Of a stretch of 64,000 bases of DNA, positions 27,590-36,900 are shown one piece after another. Below the pieces are notes generated by a model. It ran no database searches and was not told the origin of the DNA. It saw only the letters and a list, made by a program, of their open reading frames with translations. A program made the translations under genes and the position numbers. Within the stretch, counting starts at the first letter, position 1. Each line of letters opens with the position of its first letter. The DNA comes from Alteromonas oceanisediminis (GTDB taxonomy: Bacteria > Pseudomonadota > Gammaproteobacteria > Enterobacterales > Alteromonadaceae), in the NCBI RefSeq assembly GCF_018474025.1, contig NZ_JAHCTA010000001.1, positions 1-64,000 on the forward strand. The letters are read 5' to 3'.

Positions 27590-28357
27590 TCAGGGTAATA
27601 GCTTCTCGTCGTGGTTGTTAAATCCTTTTTGGCGCTCCATTATTTGCATATCAGTTATCGTAGTTTGAACCCAATCATTAATAGATATAAATAATCCATA
27701 ATGCCCTTCAAGTTGCCTTGTTTCCTTAGATACATAGAGTGGCCCGGAACTAGATACTTCATCAAAATCTAATTTAACATCAAATGTCGTAACTTTGACT
27801 AGCAATGAGGGTGAAAAAGGTTGTGGCGCAAAAATACGCATGCCTGTGAATGAGGGTTTCAACTTACTCACTGAAACCTCTGTCACTAGTCGCTCCTGAA
27901 GTAGCTTATTGGCATGAGATAACTCTTCTATTTCCTCAGAATCCGTTTGAGCTTGCACTGTTGTTGGAACTTGAAAATACCAGCTAGCCTCTGTTTCTCG
28001 CACTAGTTTTGCTTGTTGAGTATATTCACGTGGCATTGTTACCAAAATGAACCTATTCCAATTAACATCAGCCTCCTTATCTACTTCTCCTTTGGACCTA
28101 AGCAACTCAGATTTAACTGGAAATCCGTTTCGCTGAGTAATGCGCGCTAATTGGTAGTCCCCATGTTTGTTTTGCTCATGCTGAAGAAACATCAATGTAT
28201 AATCAGACATTGGGCCCAATTTACGTTGCTGCAAATCCTCCTGCGCCATCTCTAGCGCGTCAAACGCAGCTTTACTATCCTGTGACGCAGCATAAGTAAA
28301 GTTTAAATAGCCTAAATGCAACGCAATAATTAGTACAAGGACGCTAAAAGATTTCAC
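27590..28357 (-). CDS. secreted protein of unknown function in the nth-flanking insert
   Basis: A 255-aa protein with a signal peptide (MKSFSVLVLIIALHLGYLNFTYAAS). The mature chain mixes helices (SKAAFDALEMAQEDLQQRK) and beta-rich blocks (WNRFILVTMPREYTQQAKLVRETEASWYFQVP), and I do not recognise a family. It is probably periplasmic or outer-membrane associated. It follows the CPBP protease gene with a 23-bp gap on the same strand, so the two look co-transcribed. Base composition appears more AT-rich than the rsx genes by eye, in line with acquired DNA. Confidence 0.75.
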   Translation of the reverse strand: MKSFSVLVLIIALHLGYLNFTYAASQDSKAAFDALEMAQEDLQQRKLGPMSDYTLMFLQHEQNKHGDYQLARITQRNGFPVKSELLRSKGEVDKEADVNWNRFILVTMPREYTQQAKLVRETEASWYFQVPTTVQAQTDSEEIEELSHANKLLQERLVTEVSVSKLKPSFTGMRIFAPQPFSPSLLVKVTTFDVKLDFDEVSSSGPLYVSKETRQLEGHYGLFISINDWVQTTITDMQIMERQKGFNNHDEKLLP

Positions 28358-28380
28358 AATCCACCTCTTACTTTATTGGT

Positions 28381-29187
28381 CTAAGCTGTTTTACTTTGCG
28401 TGGTCTCACGCCAATATTGGCGAATACCGAAGTGCCCTGGCAAAATACTGATGACGAATATGAACGCGACTAATCCCGTCAATGTCGCTATATCGGTGGG
28501 TGTATTCACAAAATTAGGATCGAAATAACTATTAATATTAGCAACAGCATTGATGAATCCATGTACTAAAACTGCTGGCCAAATACTGCGCGTATATATC
28601 ACTGCGCCAGCAAAGCCAAATCCTATCAATGTGGCATAAATAACCTGAGCTACGACCTCAACAGCAAATCCGTTGAGCAAATTAAGCAAGTGCACTAAAC
28701 CAAAGATAACAGCCTGCGCAATAGCCGCTTTGTATACTCCAGCTCTGGTATTCCCCCATGCTTTAAGTAATATGCAAAAAGCGATTGCGCGCATCATGGT
28801 CTCTTCAAACACACCTGTGCTGGCATTATCAATTAGCCAAAACCAAAACGTTGCAACATCGAACTGCAGGGTATGCCACTCCACTCCGAAAAAATTGACA
28901 ATCCCCAAGCTTGCCAGAGGTAGCATCGCAAGTGGCCATCGCTTACCCCAGCGATGAACAGGAGTAGATATAAATCCTGCTTCGAGCCAGCATAAGCGCG
29001 ACATCAATGCAATCACTATCCCACCACTGAGTAACCTTAATACCGTTGCAAAATATTCCCTTCCTATTTCTGGATGAACGGCTCCTAGGATTACAGCTCC
29101 GAGTTGTGTAAAGATAATCAATACCAGCACGGTTACTGCTGCACCAAGTAAGGGGTGGTTTTTAAAAAAGCGTTCTAATGACTGCAT
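28381..29187 (-). CDS. CPBP family intramembrane metalloprotease
   Basis: A 268-aa polytopic protein with about eight helices. CPBP/Abi motif 1 is E128-E129-x3-R133 (FEETMMRAIAF); motif 2 gives H166 (FGLVHLLN) and motif 3 gives H209 with N213 (LVHGFINAVAN). These residues form the intramembrane active site of Rce1-like proteases. Bacterial members process peptides or protect against bacteriocins, but the substrate here is unknown. It pairs with the secreted-protein gene and faces a membrane-tethered regulator across a 231-bp divergent gap, which suggests a three-gene regulatory module. Confidence 0.88.
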   Translation of the reverse strand: MQSLERFFKNHPLLGAAVTVLVLIIFTQLGAVILGAVHPEIGREYFATVLRLLSGGIVIALMSRLCWLEAGFISTPVHRWGKRWPLAMLPLASLGIVNFFGVEWHTLQFDVATFWFWLIDNASTGVFEETMMRAIAFCILLKAWGNTRAGVYKAAIAQAVIFGLVHLLNLLNGFAVEVVAQVIYATLIGFGFAGAVIYTRSIWPAVLVHGFINAVANINSYFDPNFVNTPTDIATLTGLVAFIFVISILPGHFGIRQYWRETTQSKTA

Positions 29188-29418
29188 AGTGATGGACCTT
29201 AGAAATGAAATATGTGAATTGTTAATAGTCGACTTGAGCTTGTCATCCTGTTAAATAGACGCCACTGAAATATTCTGAAAAAACCTGAAAGGCCACTCAC
29301 GGAGTCTACAGGCACTCGAAAATATTTAACTTTCCCAAAATAAAGTGATTTATTACTGATCTGTAAATAAATTGCTGTACCATCGCTTGGATAAGTCTCA
29401 TAAAAGTCGTTTGTTACG

Positions 29419-30927
29419 TTGCAGTATTATTTCTCCACCGCCGGTCGGTATGTCTACCCGCAAAATGGACAGATCCTTTACGGTGACAAAACCATCAAGC
29501 TTCGACCAAAAACCATGCAGCTACTGACTTTGCTGCTGGAAAGTGCAGGGAAAACCGTATCCAAGAAAGTAATACTTGAAACCGTTTGGGATGACGTGGT
29601 GGTTGACGATCAAGTGATTTTCCAGTCAATTAAAGAATTGCGAAAAATATTTGCCCATGAGCAGGTGATAAAAACCCTGCCCAGAAAAGGTTATATCTGG
29701 TTGCCACCAGTAGAGCAGTTTGCAGGAAAACCAGAAAAAGTAGTAAGCCCTACTGTATCTATAGGAAAATTTCGCAAAGGGTTGGTAGCGATCGGCATTG
29801 CTTTGATCGTGATCATTGGCGTTTTAGTCAGTTTTACAAAAAGCCACCAATACGATAAGCCTATTAGTGGGTCACTTATGGTATTACCCGTCAACAATCA
29901 AATTATGGATGCTGATCACAAATGGGTGCGATACGGCGCAATGGATCAATTAATTCAGCGCTTACACTCCACGGATACCGCTGGCGTGCTGCAAACCGAC
30001 TATGTGTTCGAGGTCATGGCGAGATCCAAAATGCCAAGCAAGGCTTTCGCTAAGGAACACATTGAACAAATTTTTCAGATTTCTGGTGCCAGCTTGATTG
30101 TCGAAATGACATTGGCAGGCTCACCAAAAGATTATCAATTATTGTATTCACTTTATTACCGAAACAAAATTGAAAAAGGCACGATTTCAAATGAGCAGGT
30201 CGTTGTAGCCGTAGATAATTTAGCTCGCATAATTGGCAATCGACTTGATAAAAATTATGAGCTTCCAACTACTAGATACGCATCTTCATTAGCTAATGAA
30301 ATTCTGGCTAATGCGCTTGAGCTCAATCAAAAGGGCGAGTTTAATCAAGCCGTCGATTTACTTAAGGCAGCGATTATTACCAACCCTCTAGCTGTCATGG
30401 AAAGACGTATTCTGGGGCAATTGTTAGTTGAGCGACATTACCCATTCCAGCAGGCTGACAATGTTTTGCAACAAGGTATCTTGCAAGCGAGAAGAACTGA
30501 CAACCAAAAGGAACTTATACGTCTCAACTTTTGGCAAGGTATGAATCATTTGCAGAACGGAAACCTAGAAGATGCCCAGACCTTTTTTGCAGTTGCGAGG
30601 GAAGGCGCCAACTTATCAAAAGACTGGCTATATTTGGCCTATCTGGAAGAAATCAAAGGGCTAATTTTTCAGGATCAGGGAGAGTTTACGAAAGCAAAAA
30701 TGGCTTTTCACAAAGCAATGGATCATCATCAGATCATGCAATGCCCTTTGGGATATACCAACGGCCTAATTAACCTGTCACAACTAGCCTACGCCCAAAA
30801 TCAACACGATCAGGCGATAGAAATCGCGCAGCAAGCACTGAATGTGGTTAATGACAGAGAATTAGTCGATAAAAAACGTGACGTAGAAAAATGGTTGAGA
30901 CGACTTAATTCGGAACAGTCTGAATGA
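29419..30927 (+). CDS. CadC/ToxR-like membrane-anchored transcriptional regulator with TPR-like sensor domain
   Basis: A 502-aa protein. An N-terminal OmpR/CadC winged helix (about 10-97, including KLRPKTMQLLTLLL and QSIKELRKIF...KGYIWL) is followed by one transmembrane helix (121-139). A large extracytoplasmic domain has alpha-solenoid repeats toward the end (ANALELNQKGEFNQAVDLL, FAVAREGANLSKDWLYLAYL, HDQAIEIAQQALNVV). The only plausible start is TTG at 29419, since an in-frame stop lies at 29401. It is divergent from the CPBP gene, which it may control. It belongs to the AT-rich insert next to nth. Confidence 0.85.
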   Translation: MQYYFSTAGRYVYPQNGQILYGDKTIKLRPKTMQLLTLLLESAGKTVSKKVILETVWDDVVVDDQVIFQSIKELRKIFAHEQVIKTLPRKGYIWLPPVEQFAGKPEKVVSPTVSIGKFRKGLVAIGIALIVIIGVLVSFTKSHQYDKPISGSLMVLPVNNQIMDADHKWVRYGAMDQLIQRLHSTDTAGVLQTDYVFEVMARSKMPSKAFAKEHIEQIFQISGASLIVEMTLAGSPKDYQLLYSLYYRNKIEKGTISNEQVVVAVDNLARIIGNRLDKNYELPTTRYASSLANEILANALELNQKGEFNQAVDLLKAAIITNPLAVMERRILGQLLVERHYPFQQADNVLQQGILQARRTDNQKELIRLNFWQGMNHLQNGNLEDAQTFFAVAREGANLSKDWLYLAYLEEIKGLIFQDQGEFTKAKMAFHKAMDHHQIMQCPLGYTNGLINLSQLAYAQNQHDQAIEIAQQALNVVNDRELVDKKRDVEKWLRRLNSEQSE

Positions 30928-31021
30928 AACAGTTATAAATGTATTACAGCTAAGCGGCACGCGAACTGATTACGTTCAAGCAACCACTAAACGTAAACCG
31001 TTCTATCTACTTTTATTATCA

Positions 31022-31270
31022 TTCGGCTGGCCTACCATCGCGGTGGATACGCACATTTATCGTGTCAGTAATCGAACCAAGCTCGCGATGGGTAAAACCG
31101 TTGAAAAAGTGGAAGAAAAGCTGATAAAAGTTGTGCCCGCCGAATTTAAAATTGACGTGCATCACTGGTTGATCCTGCATGGGCGTTACACCTATGTAGC
31201 CCGCAAGCCCCGCTGTGGTTCTTGCATCATTGAGAATTTGTGTGAGTTTAAGGATAAAGCAGAAAACTAA
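31022..31270 (+). pseudogene. duplicated 3' end of nth (fragment)
   Basis: Positions 31022-31254 repeat nth 27143-27375 with about nine differences by eye. The fragment has no start domain: it lacks the HhH motif and K120, keeping only D138 onward. It has also lost the first cluster cysteine (C187 is replaced by Tyr in GRYTYVARK), so it could not form the [4Fe-4S] site. Beyond the repeat, the endings differ (KDKLE versus KDKAEN). It brackets the 3.6-kb module and is probably the displaced, decaying original nth end, or the leftover of a recombination event. Confidence 0.93.
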
Positions 31271-31599
31271 AGCGTGTTGATCTTTGCGGTAGATTTTTGC
31301 AGCCGTTTGATAGCAATCTAAACAAGGCTGAGCGAACGCCGTTGAGTTATTCTACATCAGCGAGCGAAAAGGCTTGTAAATTGTTATCAAGCGCGGCCCA
31401 CTGGGTTCAGTTCTATGGCTTGGTGCTTATTAAATTAAGTCTTATCGGTGTCACCTCTAGGAGTGGAGTTGCATGTTTTGGACTAAAATTAATCCACGAT
31501 CCAGTTAACGAACGCTCTGCTTCAACCCTAAATAGGTGACGTGCCTTAAAGTAAAACTTCTTCAAACAAATTGTGTAATTTCTCGCCCGAATCGCCGTT

Positions 31600-31851
31600 T
31601 GTAAAAGTACAAACCCTAATTTACTTAGCCCATACACCGTAAATCCAGATTGAAAATCGCCATTATTTCCCCCATGAAAATATCTGGTGCCATAATGCGA
31701 TGTACCAAGCCCTACACTAAGCTCCCAAGCTAAAAGTTTATTGCTCCTATAATCGTATGAATCGGTCGGAACGATTGATTGGGGCGAGAACATTGCCAGA
31801 AGCGATTCTGGCCTGAGGTATTTATCTGAAAATAATTTCGTTAGAAGAGGC
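31600..31851 (-). pseudogene. C-terminal remnant of a serine hydrolase (beta-lactamase/transpeptidase fold)
   Basis: The open frame encodes a stretch reading ...ESLLAMFSPQ, then WELSVGLGTSHYG, RYFHGGNNGDFQSGFTVYG and LGFVLL. The H-G-G-x-N-G-x-F-Q-S box and the preceding GLG resemble the last motif of class-C beta-lactamase-like serine hydrolases (HGGDNGGFQS type). The SxxK and YxN motifs are missing, and after GFVLL the frame runs into unrelated residues. Upstream it abuts the EAL gene with no start codon. It is the tail of a lost gene. Confidence 0.65.
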
Positions 31852-33693
31852 TTAGTCGTTATTCTGCAGCAAGTTCTGGAGCAAACCAGTTGGCATCGGT
31901 TTGTAGAAATAATAGCCCTGTATCAAATTGCAGCCCATCGCAGTGAGCATTTCCAATTGTGCTTTGGATTCGACACCTTCGGCGACACTTTGCATACCTA
32001 AGTCTCTCGCCATCGAGATAATTGAGTTACACAACGCAGCTGACTGACCCTTCTCAGTAATATCGTGTACAAACGACATATCAACCTTCAAAGTTGATAT
32101 CGGCATTTTTTTTAAATAAGACAGATTTGAAAATCCTGTCCCAAAATCGTCTAGAGAAAAACTGATGCCTACCTCATAAAAGCGCTGGATGACGGCAAGG
32201 CAAAACTCCATATCATGGAACACAGAGCTTTCTAGTATTTCAATGTCAATATCACTCGGGTCCAACCCGTATTCGTCTAGGTTCGTTAATAGAAATTCAT
32301 AGAAACTTGGATCGACTAATGTTTCACCCGTCAGATTAATCGATAGTTTCGGCACTTTTTTTCCCATTTCTTTCCAGTACGCCGCTTGGCACAAAGCAGT
32401 CTTAAAAATCCACTTTTCAAGATAGAGGGTACTATTTATCCCCTTGGCACATTCAAAGATATCTAACGGAGAAACAAAGCCGTGCGTTGAATGCTGCCAA
32501 CGCAGCAAGCATTCCAAACCGACAATCTCATTACCATCCGTTGACACTTTTGGCTGATAAACCAAACCCAGCTGGTTTGTATTTATTGCGTCCAACAAGC
32601 CCCCAGCAATATCAAAATGCTTAGTGATAAGTGCTCGCGTTTCTGTGGTCACCTTAACTAACTGCACACCGGACTTTTGGGGCCTAATTTGGCTCATCAC
32701 TAATTGCATGGAGCGTATGGACTCTCTAAACAAGGTATGCTGTGAAGTTTCAATCGCGTAAACGATATCTATGTGGGGATATACGTCAGAAACAGATGTC
32801 GACACAATTTCTCTGAGTGAAAACTCCATTTGCGAAAGTTTCTGCTCTAATTCCAATGACCCTGTATCGCTATCTAAACAAGCGAATACCCCCAGTTGCC
32901 TTGATTTTAAGCGACCCACATAAAATGTATTTATACCTTTTAAACAATGTCTGAGCCTTTTACTCGTTTCCCATATGACTTGATCAGCGACAATTCGACC
33001 GTACGAGTTGTTGAGCATATTAAAATTAACAATATCAATACAGATAGTAGCAAACGGTTTTTGATGAATGTTTGTATCACGATATCGTTCGACTGCGTCA
33101 AAAAGGGCATCACCCCACAACGTATTCGTCACGGGATCTTTTTTCGCGATAAAGGAGTTTTGCATACGCTCATCTGTTTCGTCGCTGAAACCAAACATTT
33201 CTTGGCGAACCAGTTCGGCAAACTTGATTAACCGGCGAGAGTCTTTTTTCCCGAACACTCTCGGTTTAGTATCGATGATACAGAGCGTGCCTAAAGGCAA
33301 ACGATTTTCATCCCGTATTACAGCTCCCGCATAGAATTGAATAAAGGGGTCACCGGTCACTAATGGATTGTCTTTGAATATAGGATGACAAGTGGCATCT
33401 TCTATTACAAATATCTCATCTTCATGAATGGCATGGGCACAAAACGCCACATCTCTTGAAGTCTGCGTCGACGCTAAACCACACCGTGATAGGAACCATT
33501 GTCGCTCGGCGTCAATAAGGGATACTAGGGCAATTGGCGCTTCGAAAATATCAGCTACAAGGAGAGTAATTTTGTCAAAACGTTTAGAAGGTGGCGAGTC
33601 GAGTAGATGAGTCCTTTTCAGAGCAGATAATCGCTGCTTTTCTTGATCGTGCAAACGAGCGACATACGGAAGCGTATTTAATGTCAGATCCAT
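31852..33693 (-). CDS. GAF-GGDEF-EAL protein, probable cyclic-di-GMP phosphodiesterase
   Basis: A 613-aa soluble protein. A GAF domain (25-165, QWFLSRCG, FCAHAIHEDEIFVIEDA, FYAGAVIRDENRLPLGTLCIID) is followed by a GGDEF-like domain (185-340) whose signature loop reads RLKSRQLG, so no diguanylate cyclase activity is expected. The C-terminal EAL domain (370-600) keeps E393 (as ECL), N453 (SINLTG), DDFGTG (515-520), K536 (LKVDMSF) and AEGVE/IQGYYFYKP, so c-di-GMP hydrolysis is plausible. Signals sensed by GAF would tune it. A 627-bp gap lies upstream. Confidence 0.9.
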   Translation of the reverse strand: MDLTLNTLPYVARLHDQEKQRLSALKRTHLLDSPPSKRFDKITLLVADIFEAPIALVSLIDAERQWFLSRCGLASTQTSRDVAFCAHAIHEDEIFVIEDATCHPIFKDNPLVTGDPFIQFYAGAVIRDENRLPLGTLCIIDTKPRVFGKKDSRRLIKFAELVRQEMFGFSDETDERMQNSFIAKKDPVTNTLWGDALFDAVERYRDTNIHQKPFATICIDIVNFNMLNNSYGRIVADQVIWETSKRLRHCLKGINTFYVGRLKSRQLGVFACLDSDTGSLELEQKLSQMEFSLREIVSTSVSDVYPHIDIVYAIETSQHTLFRESIRSMQLVMSQIRPQKSGVQLVKVTTETRALITKHFDIAGGLLDAINTNQLGLVYQPKVSTDGNEIVGLECLLRWQHSTHGFVSPLDIFECAKGINSTLYLEKWIFKTALCQAAYWKEMGKKVPKLSINLTGETLVDPSFYEFLLTNLDEYGLDPSDIDIEILESSVFHDMEFCLAVIQRFYEVGISFSLDDFGTGFSNLSYLKKMPISTLKVDMSFVHDITEKGQSAALCNSIISMARDLGMQSVAEGVESKAQLEMLTAMGCNLIQGYYFYKPMPTGLLQNLLQNND

Positions 33694-34320
33694 TTACATA
33701 TTCCTCAAAAACTTATCCGCTTCCCAACGATTGAAAACATTTATCGCAAGCATTTTTCAAAAAATGCGTTTTTCATCAATTGAAAAAATACGATTATTTG
33801 CTTCAAAATACACTGCGTGTATCATAACATAAATAGCGGTTAGATTAGGCTCGTTTAAGTAATTAATTTCACTTTCAATACGACTTTGCCTGACATACCT
33901 GTTCACCCCTAACGGGGACACTATTTAAATAGCTTACAATGCAGAGCTAAACTTTGCGAGAAAGCGAAAGATAAGTGAAGTATTTACAAACTGGCTATAT
34001 AATTCCGGCCACTTACTGAGTTTTGGATCTAGACTTTGCATCAAAAGCAATCAGTGAGTAGTTTTTACCGCTGCATCGGAAAATCCTGCGGTTGCTAGTC
34101 GTTTGTCTACGGACTGCACGACAGTGCACTCAAAAAGTCCAGACATGACACTACCCAATTTTTTAGCGCTAAACCCCGCAAAGCAAACTACGTTTATCTA
34201 TTAATTTCAGAAGCTTACCTTTATTTCGCGGTGGCCATAAGTGAGTCTAAGTTTGCGTGATTCGTTGCTACTAAGTCAAAATAACAAATAGGCTTTATCT
34301 CAATTTCAGTGGCTCGCTAA
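33694..34320. other. 627-bp intergenic region between two divergent genes
   Basis: AT-rich DNA with no open frame I can support. It holds a hairpin GCATTTTT-C-AAAAAATGC (33750-33767) close to the EAL gene start and a small CCCC-TAA-CGGGG hairpin near 33906. Promoters for both flanking genes must lie here, but I cannot place them with confidence. Confidence 0.5.
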
Positions 34321-35124
34321 TTGCAACGGGTACCCCTTAATCATCAGTTTCTAGCGAGTCAAATGCGTAGTAGTCAAAAGCCGAACATCGTCGTCACTGG
34401 GCCGGATTCAGGCGGTTTTACGGCATGGATTTTTACAGCCATGCAAATCCGCCTTGCCGGTGGCCAGCCAATCCGGGTTACGCCATCTCGATATACGTCA
34501 TCTCTGAATTTTGATGGTGTTGTATTGGGTGGGGGCAGCGACATTCACCCTAGCCGCTATCAGGCGCCCCCCAATGAAGCAGTTCATCGTTCAACGTGGT
34601 TGAAGATCAAAGAAGCCTTTTGCTATCCGATGGAATTTTTTTCTCAATGGACAAAAGGCGGTTATGATGAGCCCCGTGATGCGATGGAGATTGATGTCAT
34701 TGAAAAAGCGATCCGCGAGAAAAAACCCATTTTGGCCATCTGCCGCGGTCACCAGTTGCTTAATGCGTATCTTGGTGGAACGATAGCTCAATCAACACTG
34801 CCCTTACTCAAAGGGAAGATGCGGATCAGAAGCCCGTTTGCACGTAAAATCGTCAAGCAAACGAAAGCGACGTCGGTGCTAAGGCAGTTGATCCCCTCCA
34901 CCCGTTTCAGGGTCAACGCCATTCATAGTCAAGCGGTGGTCAACCCAGGCGAGTCGATGCGTATCACCGCCATCGAGCGCAGCGGGATTATCCAAGCGGT
35001 GGAAAGTGACAATGATCAGCCAATTGTCAGCGTACAATGGCATCCAGAGTATTTACTGTATTTAAAAAATCACCGTAGTCTATTCGAGTGGTTAATCAAA
35101 AAGGCACAACATGAAGCAGAATAA
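34321..35124 (+). CDS. class-I glutamine amidotransferase-like hydrolase (PuuD/peptidase C26 type)
   Basis: A 267-aa (or 253-aa) protein of the gamma-glutamyl-GABA hydrolase family. The catalytic triad is visible: Cys in AICRGHQLLNAYLGG (C141 from the first codon), and His and Glu in VQWHPEYL (H241, E243). VLGGGSDIHPSRY is the family's oxyanion/substrate loop. It probably hydrolyses gamma-glutamyl amides, but the substrate is unknown. Start is either TTG at 34321 or, more likely, ATG at 34363. Its last 14 bp overlap the TVP38 gene, implying coupled translation. Confidence 0.85.
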   Translation: MQRVPLNHQFLASQMRSSQKPNIVVTGPDSGGFTAWIFTAMQIRLAGGQPIRVTPSRYTSSLNFDGVVLGGGSDIHPSRYQAPPNEAVHRSTWLKIKEAFCYPMEFFSQWTKGGYDEPRDAMEIDVIEKAIREKKPILAICRGHQLLNAYLGGTIAQSTLPLLKGKMRIRSPFARKIVKQTKATSVLRQLIPSTRFRVNAIHSQAVVNPGESMRITAIERSGIIQAVESDNDQPIVSVQWHPEYLLYLKNHRSLFEWLIKKAQHEAE

Positions 35125-35773
35125 ATGGTTCGTTATCGCAGTTATCGTGGCAATTGTTGCCGCGTTAGTTGCGGTGTACTTTCTAACGCCTATCAATGAG
35201 TACCTTAAAGTCGACAAAATTGTTGAAGTCACTGAAGAGGTTCCTACAACTTTCTCAACGGCATTGATATTTTTAGGAATATTCCTACTCGGTGGCGCGC
35301 TGATGATCCCTATCCCACTGATGGCGATGGCGGTCGGCTTGGTATTTAATATCTGGGTAAGTGTGTTGATTGTGGTGTGTGGATTTGTGCTTGCCGGGAT
35401 GAGTGGTTATGGCATAGGTATGCTCATCGACCCGCAGTCGTTTGGCGAAAAATTTGGCGGCAAAGTTGATAAAGTCCGGGAACAGGTGGATGACCGAGGA
35501 GTATGGGCTCTTCTTGCTTTGCGTCTGGCACCGACTCCGCCTTTCACTATCACGAGCATTATCAGTGGCTCCCTCCGCATCAAACTTTGGCAGTATGTGC
35601 TGGGAACCACCTTGGGCATTGCACCTCTGGGCCTGAGTGCAGCTTTCTTTGGCAAAGGTGCCATAGAACTCATGCGGGAACCCTCAACCATCGCGGCAAG
35701 CTTTTTGGTTGCAGCCGCAATAGTGTATATCGCTTTTCGGGTGATTAAGAAACGTAAAGCTGCTCAAGCCTGA
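35111..35773 (+). CDS. TVP38/TMEM64 family membrane protein
   Basis: A 220-aa inner-membrane protein with about five to six hydrophobic segments. The VTT-domain core is seen in GGALMIPIPLMAMAVGLVF and in ALRLAPTPPFTITSIISGSLRIKLWQYVLGT, the latter containing the family's proline-rich re-entrant loop. Related bacterial proteins are thought to be membrane transporters or lipid scramblases, as in DedA. Overlap with the preceding hydrolase gene indicates one transcript. No specific substrate can be inferred. Confidence 0.85.
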   Translation: MKQNKWFVIAVIVAIVAALVAVYFLTPINEYLKVDKIVEVTEEVPTTFSTALIFLGIFLLGGALMIPIPLMAMAVGLVFNIWVSVLIVVCGFVLAGMSGYGIGMLIDPQSFGEKFGGKVDKVREQVDDRGVWALLALRLAPTPPFTITSIISGSLRIKLWQYVLGTTLGIAPLGLSAAFFGKGAIELMREPSTIAASFLVAAAIVYIAFRVIKKRKAAQA

Positions 35774-35849
35774 GCGATGTTGGCCATGGCGACAGATACT
35801 AAACTGTGATATTCCTAACCAAAGGTTTGGTTGAAAGCAGTACTGCTAT

Positions 35850-36893
35850 ATGAAAAATATCGTTTTTTGCATCATCGCGTTTTTGTGTATTTTTGGTCGT
35901 GGTGCGTTCGCTGACGCAAACGAAAGTAGCCAATCAAACGCGGATCATGCCAAGAGTTCACCTAGTGTAGTCGCGCATCGCGGCGCCTCAGGCTATTTAC
36001 CTGAACATACGCTGGAAGCTGCCGTACTCGCTTATAATCAGGGTGCCGACTACATTGAGCAAGATTTGGTGTTAAGTCAGGATAATGTGCTGATCGTTTT
36101 ACACGACATTCACCTAGAGCGCACCACTGATGTAGAGCATCAATTCCCCAACCGTGCCAGAGAGGATGGTCGTTTCTACGCCATTGATTTTACGCTGGCA
36201 GAACTCAAGCAATTGCATGTACATGAGCGGGCTAACGCCGATGGCAGTTTGGTATTTCCCAATCGGTACAAAGGTCAGGCAGCATTCTCGCTGGCAACAT
36301 TTGAAGAGCACATTGCGTTGGTTAACACCTTAAATCAAGTGCGTGGGCGAAACGTAGGGCTGTACCCTGAAATCAAAGCCCCCGCCTGGCACCGTGCTGA
36401 AGGTAAAGACATCAGCTCGCAGGTGCTGACGGTATTGAAACGACATGGGTATGCGGATGCCGACGATCCTGTGTTACTGCAATGTTTTGACTTTAACGAA
36501 ATTAAGCGAATTCGGCATACGCTTAACAGTGAATTGCGTTTGATTCAGTTGCTCGCCGAGAATAGTTGGCAAGAGTCGAACAACGATTATGACTACCTGA
36601 AAACAAATGAGGGGCTTGCTGAAATCGCTGCGGTCGCACAAGGGATTGGCCCCTGGTTTCCTCACGTGTACGATGTCGAGCGCAGTCAAGCGACTTCACT
36701 GGTTACCGACGCTAAAAAACACGGTTTGTTAATTCACCCCTACACGTTCAGAGCGGATCAACTGCCAGCCAATATGACTGCACCACAAACGCTAGACATT
36801 TTGTTTAAACAGCTTGAGGTTGACGGCGTGTTTACTGATCACACAGATACCGTGGTCGGCTATCTGCGCCGCCAGCGCGCAGAAACAGACTGA
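35850..36893 (+). CDS. glpQ: periplasmic glycerophosphodiester phosphodiesterase
   Basis: A 347-aa exported enzyme with a signal peptide (MKNIVFCIIAFLCIFGRGAFA). It hydrolyses glycerophosphodiesters to glycerol-3-phosphate and an alcohol. Catalytic blocks are AHRGASGYLPEHT (43-54), IEQDLVLSQDN (metal ligands E70, D72), LHDIHLERTTDV (H85) and, later, YPEIKAP. Length and order match E. coli GlpQ. It is monocistronic and convergent with motY. Confidence 0.92.
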   Translation: MKNIVFCIIAFLCIFGRGAFADANESSQSNADHAKSSPSVVAHRGASGYLPEHTLEAAVLAYNQGADYIEQDLVLSQDNVLIVLHDIHLERTTDVEHQFPNRAREDGRFYAIDFTLAELKQLHVHERANADGSLVFPNRYKGQAAFSLATFEEHIALVNTLNQVRGRNVGLYPEIKAPAWHRAEGKDISSQVLTVLKRHGYADADDPVLLQCFDFNEIKRIRHTLNSELRLIQLLAENSWQESNNDYDYLKTNEGLAEIAAVAQGIGPWFPHVYDVERSQATSLVTDAKKHGLLIHPYTFRADQLPANMTAPQTLDILFKQLEVDGVFTDHTDTVVGYLRRQRAETD

Positions 36894-36900
36894 GCACCTG

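Noticed and set aside
31413-31793. A complete 126-aa hypothetical gene
   Set aside because: Its N-terminal half matches the tail of a serine hydrolase and the frame extends upstream without a start, so it is a remnant.
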